This document shows, in pieces, positions 55,251 to 63,398 of a stretch of 64,000 nucleotides of DNA. Source of the DNA: Clostridium kluyveri DSM 555 (GTDB taxonomy: Bacteria; Bacillota; Clostridia; Clostridiales; Clostridiaceae); contig NC_009706.1 of the NCBI RefSeq assembly GCF_000016505.1, positions 3,286,001 through 3,350,000 of the forward strand. Reading direction: 5' to 3'. Numbering within the stretch: position 1 is the stretch's first letter; each line of letters begins with the position of its first letter. Under the pieces are notes generated by a model. The model had not been told where the DNA came from, searched no databases, and saw only the letters and a list, made by a program, of their open reading frames with translations. A program made the position numbers and the translations under genes.

Positions 55251-56602
55251 TAAAATACCGAACCTCCTTTCCTATTGTAAGGGTCTGTGGATGTATTTTT
55301 AATAACACCTTTTCCTTTTTCATAAACACTATTTGCATATTTTTGTTCTTTAATATCAGCAACCTCATATCCATCAAGGCCATACCAAATAGCACTAAAA
55401 GTATGAGGATCTATGTTAAATTCATCTTCTATAATTTCACCATTTTTATCTACTGCATAAGTCAAATCCTTTAATTCATCTACGGTATTAATACAATCCT
55501 CTGAACATATAATTTTCTTGAATCTTTTAACCTTCTTGGTATTCTGCAGCCTTGACCCTGGAAACTTTTTAGCTCTTCTAATGTTGAACCCTTGTTGATT
55601 GAAATACTTGATTGTTTTAGGTTCTGCACCATCAGCACGAATAAGTTCTTGAGTACTTTTAAATTCAGCTATTTCAATGGCAGTTCTATCGTCTGTCATT
55701 TGATTTTTGTAATATTCCCAATAGATATAAAGTATCTTTTCTTTATCATCTACAGCTAGCCTTAATAGAGCATTATAAGAATCTTCAAAACCAAAGTCGA
55801 ACCCAACTCTTTTAATCGGATTCTTTATATTCCCTATAGCTTGAAGCACCTCATAGTGTGGCCTAGCTTCAAACTGAGGGAGTACCCTCCTACCATTTAT
55901 ACCGAATCTGCCTTTTCTGGCTATCCTATATAAATCAATATCATAAGTTTTTAATTCTTCTAACTGCTCTATATAACTTTTGGGCAAAAATAAATTATCA
56001 TCTGCCAGTGAGTGATGATAATAAGTGTTATTTCTTACAACTATTCTTTTTTTGTAAAGCTCCTCATCATCAAGTATGAATGTTTTTTTCTTTTCATTTT
56101 TAAAGAAGTGCTTGTATGTCCAGTTATCCTTACTTACAGGATTAGTTGAAAGTATCATATGCAATGATAAGCTTGGATGTCTTAAACGTCCTAAAAGTTC
56201 TTTGAATCCTTCATATTTCACCTCTGAACATTCCTCAATCCATACTATAGAAACATTGTTTATAGACTTTAGCTTTGAAGGTTTATCCATACCTTTAAAT
56301 ATTATTTTGGAGCCATTAGGAAACCTAACCTGCATTGGTGAAGCTGTAAATTTAATTCTAGTGTCAAGTCCCATGTCTATTACTATTTCCTCTAAAAGTG
56401 AATAGCAGCTATCCCTTATAGTATCAAATACTTCTCTAACTACTAAGGCAGTTCTTTTTTCCTGTAATAATTTAAGGATTAGCTTTAAGGCCACATGATA
56501 ACTCTTGGAACTTCCATACCCTCCAACTAAAAAGTAGAATTTATGGTCCCAATCAAAAATAAAATCTTCAAAACTGGGATTTACCTCTTTTTCTATAAGC
56601 AT
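55250..56602 (-). CDS. terL: Terminase large subunit (PBSX family)
   Basis: 450 residues: packaging ATPase with Walker [16 protein letters not shown] (about 28-42), Walker [14 protein letters not shown], coupling [14 protein letters not shown], and a nuclease domain starting [17 protein letters not shown] with [20 protein letters not shown]. Shares one base with the portal gene and abuts the small subunit. Confidence 0.96.
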   Translation of the reverse strand: MLIEKEVNPSFEDFIFDWDHKFYFLVGGYGSSKSYHVALKLILKLLQEKRTALVVREVFDTIRDSCYSLLEEIVIDMGLDTRIKFTASPMQVRFPNGSKIIFKGMDKPSKLKSINNVSIVWIEECSEVKYEGFKELLGRLRHPSLSLHMILSTNPVSKDNWTYKHFFKNEKKKTFILDDEELYKKRIVVRNNTYYHHSLADDNLFLPKSYIEQLEELKTYDIDLYRIARKGRFGINGRRVLPQFEARPHYEVLQAIGNIKNPIKRVGFDFGFEDSYNALLRLAVDDKEKILYIYWEYYKNQMTDDRTAIEIAEFKSTQELIRADGAEPKTIKYFNQQGFNIRRAKKFPGSRLQNTKKVKRFKKIICSEDCINTVDELKDLTYAVDKNGEIIEDEFNIDPHTFSAIWYGLDGYEVADIKEQKYANSVYEKGKGVIKNTSTDPYNRKGGSVF

Positions 56603-57456
56603 TATTCATCACTTTTTCTTTTTATCATTATTTCTATAGGTTTGTTATCGTCAGGACTTTTAACCTTCTCAATCTCAGCTCTAAGTTTTTCCATCCTCAA
56701 CCTCTGTTCTTCAGTAGCCATATCCATATGCTTTGACAGCCAGTCAAGGGCTTTCATGGCATCATGGAGTTTTATACTTACGCCATCCTTGCCCTGCTTA
56801 ACTTCACTTATTAAGGAGCCATCTACCTCACTGGATTCTTTGAAATCAACATAACTGTATTGATATTCTATTTTATTGCCTTCATTATCCAATAGAGGCT
56901 CTCCTGTTTTTTTATCTCTTATAGTCATAGTTTTTTGTCCAAATGAAACATAGTCGGTCATATTACTAAAAGCTATATCCATATACTTCTGGAATATATC
57001 ATCTGGACTTAGCATTGCTCTGTTAAGTTTGCCTTGTTTTAACTTTTGTATTTCTTCTTTTATACAAGCATTTACAAGCAATCGAGGTCCATTGGTATTA
57101 GCTGTTATATAATCACATCCATATGCTTTCTGATAGGCTTTAGTGGCATTAAATCGCTTGGAATAATAAATACAAAAAAGCCTTTGTTTATCAGTAAGTT
57201 CAGGATTATTTAATACCTCCTCAACTTCCTCAAACATAGGCTCAACTTTCTTCTCTGCAACTTCTTTTTTGGTTGCAACCTTTTTATTTTGGTTTTTTGT
57301 TTTGGTTGCAACCTTTTTCCATGGTTGCCCATTATCTTTATCTCTTTTAGCCCAACTTTTTATGGTTCCCTGGCTTATATTAAATTTATCTGCCAGCTGC
57401 TTAAAAGTATGCTTTCCAGTTTCATACTCTTTTCTTACGACTTCCTTATCTGCCAT
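56602..57456 (-). CDS. terS: Terminase small subunit
   Basis: 284 residues. N-terminal HTH ([20 protein letters not shown]), then a lysine-rich linker with two VATK-type repeats and the Terminase_2 domain ([40 protein letters not shown]), and a C-terminal helix. Recognises phage DNA for packaging. Confidence 0.93.
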   Translation of the reverse strand: MADKEVVRKEYETGKHTFKQLADKFNISQGTIKSWAKRDKDNGQPWKKVATKTKNQNKKVATKKEVAEKKVEPMFEEVEEVLNNPELTDKQRLFCIYYSKRFNATKAYQKAYGCDYITANTNGPRLLVNACIKEEIQKLKQGKLNRAMLSPDDIFQKYMDIAFSNMTDYVSFGQKTMTIRDKKTGEPLLDNEGNKIEYQYSYVDFKESSEVDGSLISEVKQGKDGVSIKLHDAMKALDWLSKHMDMATEEQRLRMEKLRAEIEKVKSPDDNKPIEIMIKRKSDE

Positions 57457-57498
57457 CTCTACATTGTCACCACCTGCCTATTCGTTTTGTTTTGGGGA

Positions 57499-57690
57499 TT
57501 ATTTAATGTGTTGGCCTAACCACATACCAAATTTAGCAATACATGATACCGTTATAATTATTATACCTATAAAAAACTTCCCATCCGGAAATGGAAAATA
57601 ACTACCTTCTAGTTTACTGTTCATTATCAATATACCTCCTATAATTAATAACCCTAAAAATATTATAGTTGACAAAGCAATATGCATCAC
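57499..57690 (-). CDS. Small two-helix membrane protein
   Basis: 63 residues: ALSTIIFLGLLIIGGILIMN and FIGIIIITVSCIAKFGMWLG, with GGAGAGGAG before the ATG. Unknown; no charged motif to suggest a holin or antiholin role. Confidence 0.55.
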   Translation of the reverse strand: MMHIALSTIIFLGLLIIGGILIMNSKLEGSYFPFPDGKFFIGIIIITVSCIAKFGMWLGQHIK

Positions 57691-57747
57691 AAATACTCCT
57701 CTCCATCTTTCAATTCTTCCAAAATTTCTCTAAGCAAATCATTGTTT

Positions 57748-57828
57748 TCATTTTTTATCTTTAAACATTAATTTTTGTACAATTAGCGTTGTTACAATGC
57801 TAATAAAAATAACTTGCAATATCTCCAT
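57748..57828 (-). CDS. Membrane micropeptide, 26 residues
   Basis: MEILQVIFISIVTTLIVQKL then MFKDKK, starting 2 bp after the preceding stop with AGGTGAG. An open +1 frame continues after its TGA (ENNDLLREILEELKDGEEYL), so it may be one protein split by a frameshift. Confidence 0.35.
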   Translation of the reverse strand: MEILQVIFISIVTTLIVQKLMFKDKK

Positions 57829-57830
57829 TC

Positions 57831-57992
57831 TCACCTCACCCTCCTAACAGCACCCTTAACTCTCCTGTAACACTCATGCCGCATCAATTTTTCAATATCA
57901 GAAAAGGAGAGGTATTCACCTCTCTCTGGTTTATCTTTATTTAGTTTTTTATCCTGATTAAGCTTTTCTTTTAAGATTTCTCTTATCTTCAT
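57831..57992 (-). CDS. Small basic phage protein
   Basis: 53 residues from ATG 57992 (GGAAGTGAGAGG site). Basic and helical (KIREILKEKLNQDKKLNKDK), with SFSDIEKLMRHECYRRVKGA. Possible nucleic-acid binding; function unknown. Confidence 0.5.
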   Translation of the reverse strand: MKIREILKEKLNQDKKLNKDKPERGEYLSFSDIEKLMRHECYRRVKGAVRRVR

Positions 57993-58061
57993 ACCTCTCA
58001 CTTCCTTTGACCTGTAAACTAAATTTTTATTCCATTTTTTCAATTATTTATATCTTTTCCC

Positions 58062-58090
58062 TTGACACGTCTAATAAGACGTGTTATACT
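58062..58090 (+). promoter_or_regulatory. hicAB promoter with embedded operator
   Basis: TTGACA (58062-58067), 17-bp spacer, TATACT (58085-58090). A perfect 8-bp inverted repeat ACACGTCT-aata-AGACGTGT (58065-58084) fills the spacer, the expected place for HicB autorepression. Confidence 0.85.
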
Positions 58091-58112
58091 ATAATTGTAG
58101 GGAGGGAAATAA

Positions 58113-58304
58113 ATGAAATCTTACTCATCAAGGGAAGTAATCAAGATACTTGAATCACATGGATGGTATTTAAAAAGAGTTGTTGGCGACCATCACCAAT
58201 ATACAGACGGTCACAAACTAGCAACAGTAAGGCATCCAGTTAAAGACTTAGGAATTAAAAACATAAAGAGTATTGAAAAGCAAACAGGGATTAAATTTTC
58301 TTAA
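58113..58304 (+). CDS. hicA: HicA toxin (mRNA interferase)
   Basis: 63 residues: REVIKILESHGWYLKRVVGD, HHQYTDGHKLATVRHPVKDL. Double-stranded-RNA-binding-like fold with the catalytic histidine in the GDHHQY segment. Cleaves mRNA when not bound by HicB. GGGAGGG before the ATG. Confidence 0.95.
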   Translation: MKSYSSREVIKILESHGWYLKRVVGDHHQYTDGHKLATVRHPVKDLGIKNIKSIEKQTGIKFS

Positions 58305-58358
58305 TCCCTCCCTTTTCCCTTGAAAGTTTAATATATAAAATTTCCATAGGAGGTTGCC

Positions 58359-58763
58359 ATGAAAAAAGATATTTATATTTATCCATCTATAATAACTCAA
58401 TACAAAGATAATGTAGGTATTACATTTCCTGATTTACCAGGTTGTGTATCTAATGCACGTACTATAGATGAAGCTATCAAAAATGCTAAAGAAGTTTTAG
58501 CTCTGCACTTATTCGGTATGGAGGAAGATGATATAGAAATCCCTTCTCCTTCACCAATCAATAAAATTAAGCTTGATAAGAATGAAATACTTTTATTGGT
58601 TGATGTTTATATGCCACTATATCGTGAAGCCATACAAAATACTTCTGTTAAAACAACTGTTACTATGCCACAATGGTTAAAATCTTTAGCTGAAAAGAAT
58701 AATATTAACTTCTCTCAAGTCATACAGACTGCAATTAAAGAGAAACTTAATATTAATAGTTGA
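58359..58763 (+). CDS. hicB: HicB antitoxin
   Basis: 134 residues: partial RNase H-like domain (ITQYKDNVGITFPDLPGCVS, TIDEAIKNAKEVLALHL) and a C-terminal ribbon-helix-helix (SVKTTVTMPQWLKSLAEKNN, FSQVIQTAIKEKL) for operator binding. Neutralises HicA and represses the operon. Confidence 0.95.
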   Translation: MKKDIYIYPSIITQYKDNVGITFPDLPGCVSNARTIDEAIKNAKEVLALHLFGMEEDDIEIPSPSPINKIKLDKNEILLLVDVYMPLYREAIQNTSVKTTVTMPQWLKSLAEKNNINFSQVIQTAIKEKLNINS

Positions 58764-58767
58764 ATTT

Positions 58768-58800
58768 AAGAGATGTGTAAAAACCTACGCATCTCTTTTC
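58768..58800 (+). terminator. hicAB terminator
   Basis: AGAGATG ... CATCTCT stem with a short loop, followed by TTTT. Confidence 0.75.
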
Positions 58801-58810
58801 AATAAATCAA

Positions 58811-59357
58811 AAGTAAGCACCCAGGTGACGAGTACTTACTTCTGATAATATTGTTAATCATTATCCAAAAGGAGATTAATTTAACATATAAACTTCTGTC
58901 AGTTGCATTTGAGTTTAACGTGCCCCGCAACTATAAGGCACTGGCTTAAACGCGCATAAGTGGGAACTTAATTCATAAGCCATTCACAATACTTATTATA
59001 CATAGTATTTGTTACAATCCAATGTCCTATGTAATAACTATTTGTAAATAATACAAAAATAAGCACCCTAAATAACGAGTGCCTACTTTTATAATATTAT
59101 TTTTTAAGGATGCGATTTTGATATATCAACTCGTGGCAGTTGCATTTTGGTTTTAAGTGCCCTGCAACCACAGACACTATTTTAAATTTACATTTGGGGC
59201 ATTGCTCACAATCTATTTAATACTAAAGTTTATTTACTAAAGACACTTATAATTATAGGTAGTATTTGTTACAACTTAATGGCATAATGATTAACTATTT
59301 GTGAACAGGTTTTATTATTCTATGAAAATAAGCACCAGTTTCCTAGTGCCTACCTCT
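58811..59357 (-). repeat. Tandem 250-270-bp repeats with hairpins and zinc-ribbon remnants
   Basis: Three minus-strand hairpins of the form AAGTAGGCACT...GGTGCTTATTTT lie at 58811-58841, 59056-59090 and 59326-59357, spaced 246 and 269 bp. Between them, two related units share GTTGC-GGGCAC, AAATGCAACTG and GTTACAA segments at a 267-bp offset. No intact gene. Confidence 0.6.
59097..59216 (-). pseudogene. Zinc-ribbon (Com-like) remnant in the repeat region
   Basis: Open frame reading DCEQCPKCKFKIVSVVAGHL then KPKCNCHELIYQNRILKK with CxxCxxC and CxC clusters, but no start codon: a stop lies one codon upstream. A more decayed copy of the same DNA lies near 58870-58960. Confidence 0.4.
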
Positions 59358-59440
59358 GACATACACATATATAGTTTTATTTTATTTGCGGTTTCCCGCA
59401 TTGGTAGCTATACTTTAGGCTATAGCCAAACCTGTATAAT

Positions 59441-59737
59441 TTAAGAAAGAACAATTCTATACTTCGTGCCATCGTTAAAATTAAGAATTAGTTCTTTATT
59501 GCCGGAACTAACCTTTAAAACATCCTCCTCTGATATCGCAACCATGGGAGCAATAGATTCCACCCCAACATCACGCCCACACTCGAAAAGTGTAATCGTT
59601 GATTCTGCTACACCTTTACTTTTGGGTTTTCCCCAATCTTCTTCCTTGAAATCTTCTATGCAGAATACTCTCTCTATTTTATTATTATCTATGATATTAC
59701 ATGCTTTCTCAAAAGAAATGTCCATATTTTCCCCCAT
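59441..59737 (-). CDS. Hypothetical phage protein
   Basis: 98 residues (or 94 from the ATG at 59725). Strand-rich, with RVFCIEDFKEEDWGKPKSKG and SGNKELILNFNDGTKYRIVL. Function unknown. A structured stretch (GCGG-gaaa-CCGC hairpin and another stem) lies 3' of it at about 59390-59432. Confidence 0.5.
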   Translation of the reverse strand: MGENMDISFEKACNIIDNNKIERVFCIEDFKEEDWGKPKSKGVAESTITLFECGRDVGVESIAPMVAISEEDVLKVSSGNKELILNFNDGTKYRIVLS

Positions 59738-59843
59738 ACATCCTCTTTAATATTATCCTAATATATAGTACTATTTCCTTTGAGTAAAAGCAAGGCCCCA
59801 TTTAACCCTGGAGCCAGAGGTTTATTTTAAGAGGGTATTAAAA

Positions 59844-60290
59844 TTAAAATTTAACTTTATTTTCATTTGCCAATCTTCTCGGAGTGTCCCATGTAACTAC
59901 AGGAGCAACCTCTTTATTTATTACTATATCCCCGTCAGGATTCGTTTTATATATAGACCTATTCTTTTTTACAAACGCACTATCACCTATATATTTATTT
60001 GCTTCATAGTTAACTGCCTTTACCACCTCTCGTCTACATGTTAAGGCAACCCTATGTTCACATTTTAAATTACTAAAATTTCTTTGGATGCATTTTTCTA
60101 CAGTATCTTTTTTAATATTTAATTTTCTAGCAATCTCAGGGGCTGTTAACCCATCTAAATACAAAATCTTAACTTCTTCTTTATTTAACACAGCTCTCAA
60201 ATCATCAGCTCCTAAAAAAGAATATAGTTCACCCAAACCATAAAAGTGGACATGTTTTATTTTTACCAAATTGAATTCTTTGAATTTCAT
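59844..60290 (-). CDS. Helix-turn-helix DNA-binding protein
   Basis: 148 residues. A sigma-region-4/LuxR-like helix-turn-helix at about 37-72: VLNKEEVKILYLDGLTAPEI then ARKLNIKKDTVEKCIQRNF. The C-terminal half is basic with no known domain. Six phased iterons lie 30-90 bp upstream, so it may bind them. Its place recalls late-gene activators. Confidence 0.7.
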   Translation of the reverse strand: MKFKEFNLVKIKHVHFYGLGELYSFLGADDLRAVLNKEEVKILYLDGLTAPEIARKLNIKKDTVEKCIQRNFSNLKCEHRVALTCRREVVKAVNYEANKYIGDSAFVKKNRSIYKTNPDGDIVINKEVAPVVTWDTPRRLANENKVKF

Positions 60291-60318
60291 TTATATTATA
60301 TACTATTTCTTAATGTAT

Positions 60319-60382
60319 TTTGTCCCAACTTTGTCCTATTTTTGTCTCAAATTTGTCTCATTTTTGTCCTATTTTTGTCTCA
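60319..60382 (-). repeat. Six 11-bp-phased TTGTC(C/T) iterons
   Basis: TGTC occurs at 60321, 60332, 60343, 60354, 60365 and 60376, exactly 11 bp apart, within T-rich repeats. On the minus strand the unit is TRGGACAAA or TGAGACAAA. Phasing on one DNA face suggests protein binding just upstream of the HTH gene. Confidence 0.7.
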
Positions 60383-60420
60383 AGATTTTTTAAGATTAAA
60401 AAAGGCAACAGCATTATTTT

Positions 60421-60876
60421 TCAGCTATTACCATACACCCCTTCCCACTTAACAATATCCTCCAGTATATCTTCTCGCCACCTGTAGGCAGTACTTCTTA
60501 CGCCACCATACATTTCATTTGCTATCCATCCAACACCCTTATTTAGCTTATATTTGTAAGTAATAAATTGCATAATTTCTTCTGATAGTGGAGGGACTGT
60601 CAGGACTTTCTTCAACAGAGCTGTATTTCTTTTTAACTGCCTTATCCTGGACATATTCTTACGGAATTTTCTATTTACATATTTTAGTTCACTCTTAAGC
60701 TCCTTAATTTCTTTTGCATCTTCCTTTTCACTCGAGTGCTTTATATCCCACTGGATACTTTCCTCCTGATCCTGCAGGTCTTTACATTCCAATTCCAAAG
60801 CTTCCATCTCTTTCAAATCCCTAAAATAGCCATACAGCTTACCTTCTGTTCTTTTAAATGTTTCTTTGTCCAACAT
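60421..60876 (-). CDS. Phage transcriptional regulator-like protein
   Basis: 151 residues from ATG 60876 (GGGAGGG site). Long coiled coil (LECKDLQDQEESIQWDIKHS, SELKYVNRKFRKNMSRIRQL) followed by a helix-turn-helix-like end (YKLNKGVGWIANEMYGGVRS, TAYRWREDILEDI), similar to sigma-like regulators (DUF1492/ArpU type) at the end of the early region. Confidence 0.65.
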   Translation of the reverse strand: MLDKETFKRTEGKLYGYFRDLKEMEALELECKDLQDQEESIQWDIKHSSEKEDAKEIKELKSELKYVNRKFRKNMSRIRQLKRNTALLKKVLTVPPLSEEIMQFITYKYKLNKGVGWIANEMYGGVRSTAYRWREDILEDIVKWEGVYGNS

Positions 60877-60976
60877 ACAGTTCCCTCCCATGTACTTATT
60901 TAATTATGTCTAATTTCTAACCCCTCACTTACCCACAACCATTGATTTTTTAGCATTATATTTACTTCTCATGCCA

Positions 60977-61159
60977 TCACCTTCTATTCACCAGATTTTC
61001 CGCATATCTAAGCTGCTGCTTAATGTATGGATCATCAATGCTACTTCCTTCTCCACTCATCCAATCGGTAATTCTTTTATTTATATCCTCTATAGCTTGA
61101 ATTGGCAACTTGTTTAAATTTCTATTCAAATCTTCCATGGATTTAATTTCTATCCTCAC
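60977..61159 (-). CDS. DUF6877-like small phage protein
   Basis: 60 residues: LNKLPIQAIEDINKRITDWM and SIDDPYIKQQLRYAENLVNR, a small phage family of unknown function. The start overlaps the end of the preceding gene by 4 bp. Confidence 0.7.
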   Translation of the reverse strand: MRIEIKSMEDLNRNLNKLPIQAIEDINKRITDWMSGEGSSIDDPYIKQQLRYAENLVNRR

Positions 61160-61635
61160 ATAACCACTTCCTTAAGCTCCATAAATTCCTGAATTTCTGC
61201 AATTATATCTTTTAAATCTTCTATTTTTACATCTATACTTTTGGACTGTGGCGTATACAAAGTAACATATTTGCCTTCTATAGAAAAACTTAACTTTTCG
61301 CCTTCCAATCTAACTATTTTCAATCTTTTCTTAGAATCTTTCGCCGGTCCTTCGCAGTCCTTCGCCGATTTATCAGCTGGCTTCGCTGGCTTATTATTCA
61401 CAGCAGCAGTCTCTTTTTCAAACTTAGTATTTTCACACAACTCATTTGTTTCATCCTTGCCAAAAATATTTTCCACTGCTTCTTCCACATCTTTTTCCTC
61501 TTCCCACTTGGAATAATAATTCTCTGCTGTCAACCTAGTTATTCCAAATTTACTAACTGCACCTTTTAATAAATCTTCTTTCCCTTGTTCCTTGTTACTG
61601 CTAAAATATTCAAAGCACTTTTCTTTATAGCTCAT
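61156..61635 (-). CDS. Hypothetical phage protein with HTH-like N-terminus
   Basis: 159 residues: an N-terminal helical domain (KEDLLKGAVSKFGITRLTAE, NYYSKWEEEKDVEEAVEN), a disordered K/A/P-rich linker and a C-terminal beta-rich part (KRLKIVRLEGEKLSFSIEGK, YVTLYTPQSKSIDVKIEDLK). Seen in clostridial phages before DUF6877; function unknown. Confidence 0.65.
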   Translation of the reverse strand: MSYKEKCFEYFSSNKEQGKEDLLKGAVSKFGITRLTAENYYSKWEEEKDVEEAVENIFGKDETNELCENTKFEKETAAVNNKPAKPADKSAKDCEGPAKDSKKRLKIVRLEGEKLSFSIEGKYVTLYTPQSKSIDVKIEDLKDIIAEIQEFMELKEVVM

Positions 61636-61651
61636 TAATATTCACTCCTTT

Positions 61652-61768
61652 TTATTTAACAATGCAATATTCACCGCATATCAAACATCTTTTAATAATT
61701 CCACCCGACCTAGTTTTGCCAACACTTTTCCAGTAATGATTGCACATCTTAGGACTTTTCTTTTTCAT
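61652..61768 (-). CDS. Small zinc-finger-like protein, 38 residues
   Basis: ATG 61768 preceded by GGTGAGA. Pattern MCNHYWKSVG ... RCLICGEYC with C/H spacing that could bind zinc. Unknown role. Confidence 0.5.
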   Translation of the reverse strand: MKKKSPKMCNHYWKSVGKTRSGGIIKRCLICGEYCIVK

Positions 61769-61903
61769 CTTTCTCACCTACTACACTAATATTCTAAAAC
61801 TCTAATACAGTCCTTTTAAACCTATCCTAATTTCAAGACGATTAATTATACTACTTGTCCCCTTCTCTTTGGAATTTTCTATGCCTATGGCTTGAATTGG
61901 CTG

Positions 61904-62122
61904 TTATTTATACAATCCTTTAGGACTAAACTTATTTACATTGCATTCATCACAACTTTGAGCAGTACTTTTAATGATTTTCTTACTACTCCTCCAGCAG
62001 TGCAGACATTTATTTTTAATTAACTTCTTTCCACATTTTGCACAAAAGTTGCATGGCATTTTATTTTTATGGCCACAATGAGGGCATTCAAACATTGTGG
62101 AATATTTGGATTTATAAATCAT
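61904..62122 (-). CDS. Zinc-ribbon protein
   Basis: 72 residues with three zinc-knuckle pairs: FECPHCGHKNKMPCNFCAKC, NKCLHCWRSS, SCDECNV. A small double zinc ribbon. The start overlaps the methyltransferase stop by 4 bp (ATGA), so it is translationally coupled and may assist it. Confidence 0.7.
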   Translation of the reverse strand: MIYKSKYSTMFECPHCGHKNKMPCNFCAKCGKKLIKNKCLHCWRSSKKIIKSTAQSCDECNVNKFSPKGLYK

Positions 62123-62994
62123 GTTTCACCACACCTTTCTATATCTGCAATAGCTTTCAGTATGGGATATACCTGCTGTGGTACTACTGCGTTACCTAAG
62201 GCTATACTTCTGTCCACCCTATCGGAAATCCCATCATCCACTCCAAGAACTGGGGATTCGGATATCTCCCAATAAGTTCTGGATGTTTCTCTCCTATGCT
62301 TCCTGGAAGTACCTTGCCATGAGTTCCGTTCCTCTCTGACGGTGTCAACGCCCGAATAGGCTTGAAGTTTTGGGATGCTGTAGGAGTCGCATAAAAGTGT
62401 CTTACAAAATCCCTCAAATTGTTTCTTGCTGTTCTTCCTGCTTTCCTTGATGCTTCTGGAGTTCTTCCCCCTTTGTTGTCTGCTGCTGTCGGAGTAGGCA
62501 ACAATGAATATCCTTTCCCTTTTGTGCGGAGCTCCAACTCTGTTTGCTCCATAGCAGCACCATCCGACACTGTACCCCATCTTGGCCAGGTCCCTGAGAA
62601 TTCCTCCAAAGAACCGTCCATTTTCACTTGATAATATCCCTGGTACATTTTCACCCAAAAACCATCTTGGCTTAAGAATGCGAATTCTCTCTGCTGTTTC
62701 CGGCCACAAGTCACGTTCATCATTAGACGCCTTACGTTCTCCTGCAACGCTGTGAGGCTGGCATGGAAATCCTGCCGATAAAACTGTGACTTCTTGAATT
62801 CCTCTTTCTCTAACAGATTCAACTGTAATACTTCTAACATCTTTCCACCTCTCTACATCCGGCCAATGTTTTTCAAGTACCCTTGTGGGGTAATCTGCAA
62901 ACTCACACTGTCCTACTGTTTTGAATCCTGCCCATTCAGCAGCAAGATCAATTCCTCCTATTCCGGTAAACAAACTGAAATGTGTTAAATCCAT
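62119..62994 (-). CDS. DNA cytosine-5 methyltransferase
   Basis: 291 residues from ATG 62994 (GGGGGTGTAG site; a longer frame opens at 63027). C5-methyltransferase motifs: I FSLFTGIGGIDLAAEWAG, IV SAGFPCQPHSVAGERK with the catalytic PCQ cysteine, VI RWFLGENVPGILSS, VIII KRERIFIVAYS, X RSIALGNAVVPQQVYPI. The region between VIII and X is short and hydrophilic, so the target-recognition domain is small. No cognate endonuclease is visible; phages use such orphans against host restriction. Confidence 0.93.
   Translation of the reverse strand: MDLTHFSLFTGIGGIDLAAEWAGFKTVGQCEFADYPTRVLEKHWPDVERWKDVRSITVESVRERGIQEVTVLSAGFPCQPHSVAGERKASNDERDLWPETAERIRILKPRWFLGENVPGILSSENGRFFGGILRDLAKMGYSVGWCCYGANRVGAPHKRERIFIVAYSDSSRQQRGKNSRSIKESRKNSKKQFEGFCKTLLCDSYSIPKLQAYSGVDTVREERNSWQGTSRKHRRETSRTYWEISESPVLGVDDGISDRVDRSIALGNAVVPQQVYPILKAIADIERCGET
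62202..62840 (-). CDS. Overprinted second protein inside the methyltransferase gene
   Basis: A 212-codon open frame lies entirely within the methyltransferase gene, same strand, different frame. It reads FLSQDGFWVKMYQGYYQVKM, GSLEEFSGTWPRWGTVSDGA, YSLLPTPTAADNKGG and ends NPQFLEWMMGFPIGWTEV. These are motifs I know from phage proteins that accompany cytosine methyltransferases, so the frame is not a random shadow. No strong ribosome binding site was identified; it may be made by internal initiation or frameshift. Confidence 0.6.
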   Translation of the reverse strand: MLEVLQLNLLEKEEFKKSQFYRQDFHASLTALQENVRRLMMNVTCGRKQQREFAFLSQDGFWVKMYQGYYQVKMDGSLEEFSGTWPRWGTVSDGAAMEQTELELRTKGKGYSLLPTPTAADNKGGRTPEASRKAGRTARNNLRDFVRHFYATPTASQNFKPIRALTPSERNGTHGKVLPGSIGEKHPELIGRYPNPQFLEWMMGFPIGWTEV

Positions 62995-63072
62995 ATCTAC
63001 ACCCCCACAACCTGCAAAACTCATCATACCTAAAACTTTCCCTTAGTTCGTTTTCATGCTTCTTCCATTTAA

Positions 63073-63393
63073 CTAGCACAAGGTAATCTGTCCCGTCGGC
63101 CACAACCCCTTTATGACTTTATATTTTCCACGACTGCGTTGCACCTTTAGAGTTATTTTCTCCCCTAGACTAAAATCCTTCTTCATCCTGCGAATACTTT
63201 CCGTACGGTAAAATGAATCTTTGGGAAGCGTAGGTAATTTACGCTGGATGGGCAAGCCCAGTTCGCCCCCTATCACACTCACAAGAGAAGTACTGCACCC
63301 TAATTTCTTCGCCATATACTTTTTAGGCATGATTTCCCAGTTGTCTCTTACAAAGTTCAGGTTTTCTTTTGTTCTTTTGAACGCAACTGCCAT
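63073..63393 (-). CDS. HTH phage protein
   Basis: 106 residues from ATG 63393 (GAGGGGTGA site). A helix-turn-helix-like N-terminal half (ENLNFVRDNWEIMPKKYMAK, KLGCSTSLVSVIGGELGLPI) and a beta-rich C-terminal half (EKITLKVQRSRGKYKVIKGL). It lies between two methylase genes; possible regulator. Confidence 0.65.
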   Translation of the reverse strand: MAVAFKRTKENLNFVRDNWEIMPKKYMAKKLGCSTSLVSVIGGELGLPIQRKLPTLPKDSFYRTESIRRMKKDFSLGEKITLKVQRSRGKYKVIKGLWPTGQITLC

Positions 63394-63398
63394 TTTTA

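Noticed and set aside
57240-57320. Short repeats in terS (GGTTGCAACC on the plus strand)
   Set aside because: They fall within coding sequence for a VATK-type linker and are explained by amino-acid repetition; not CRISPR-like.
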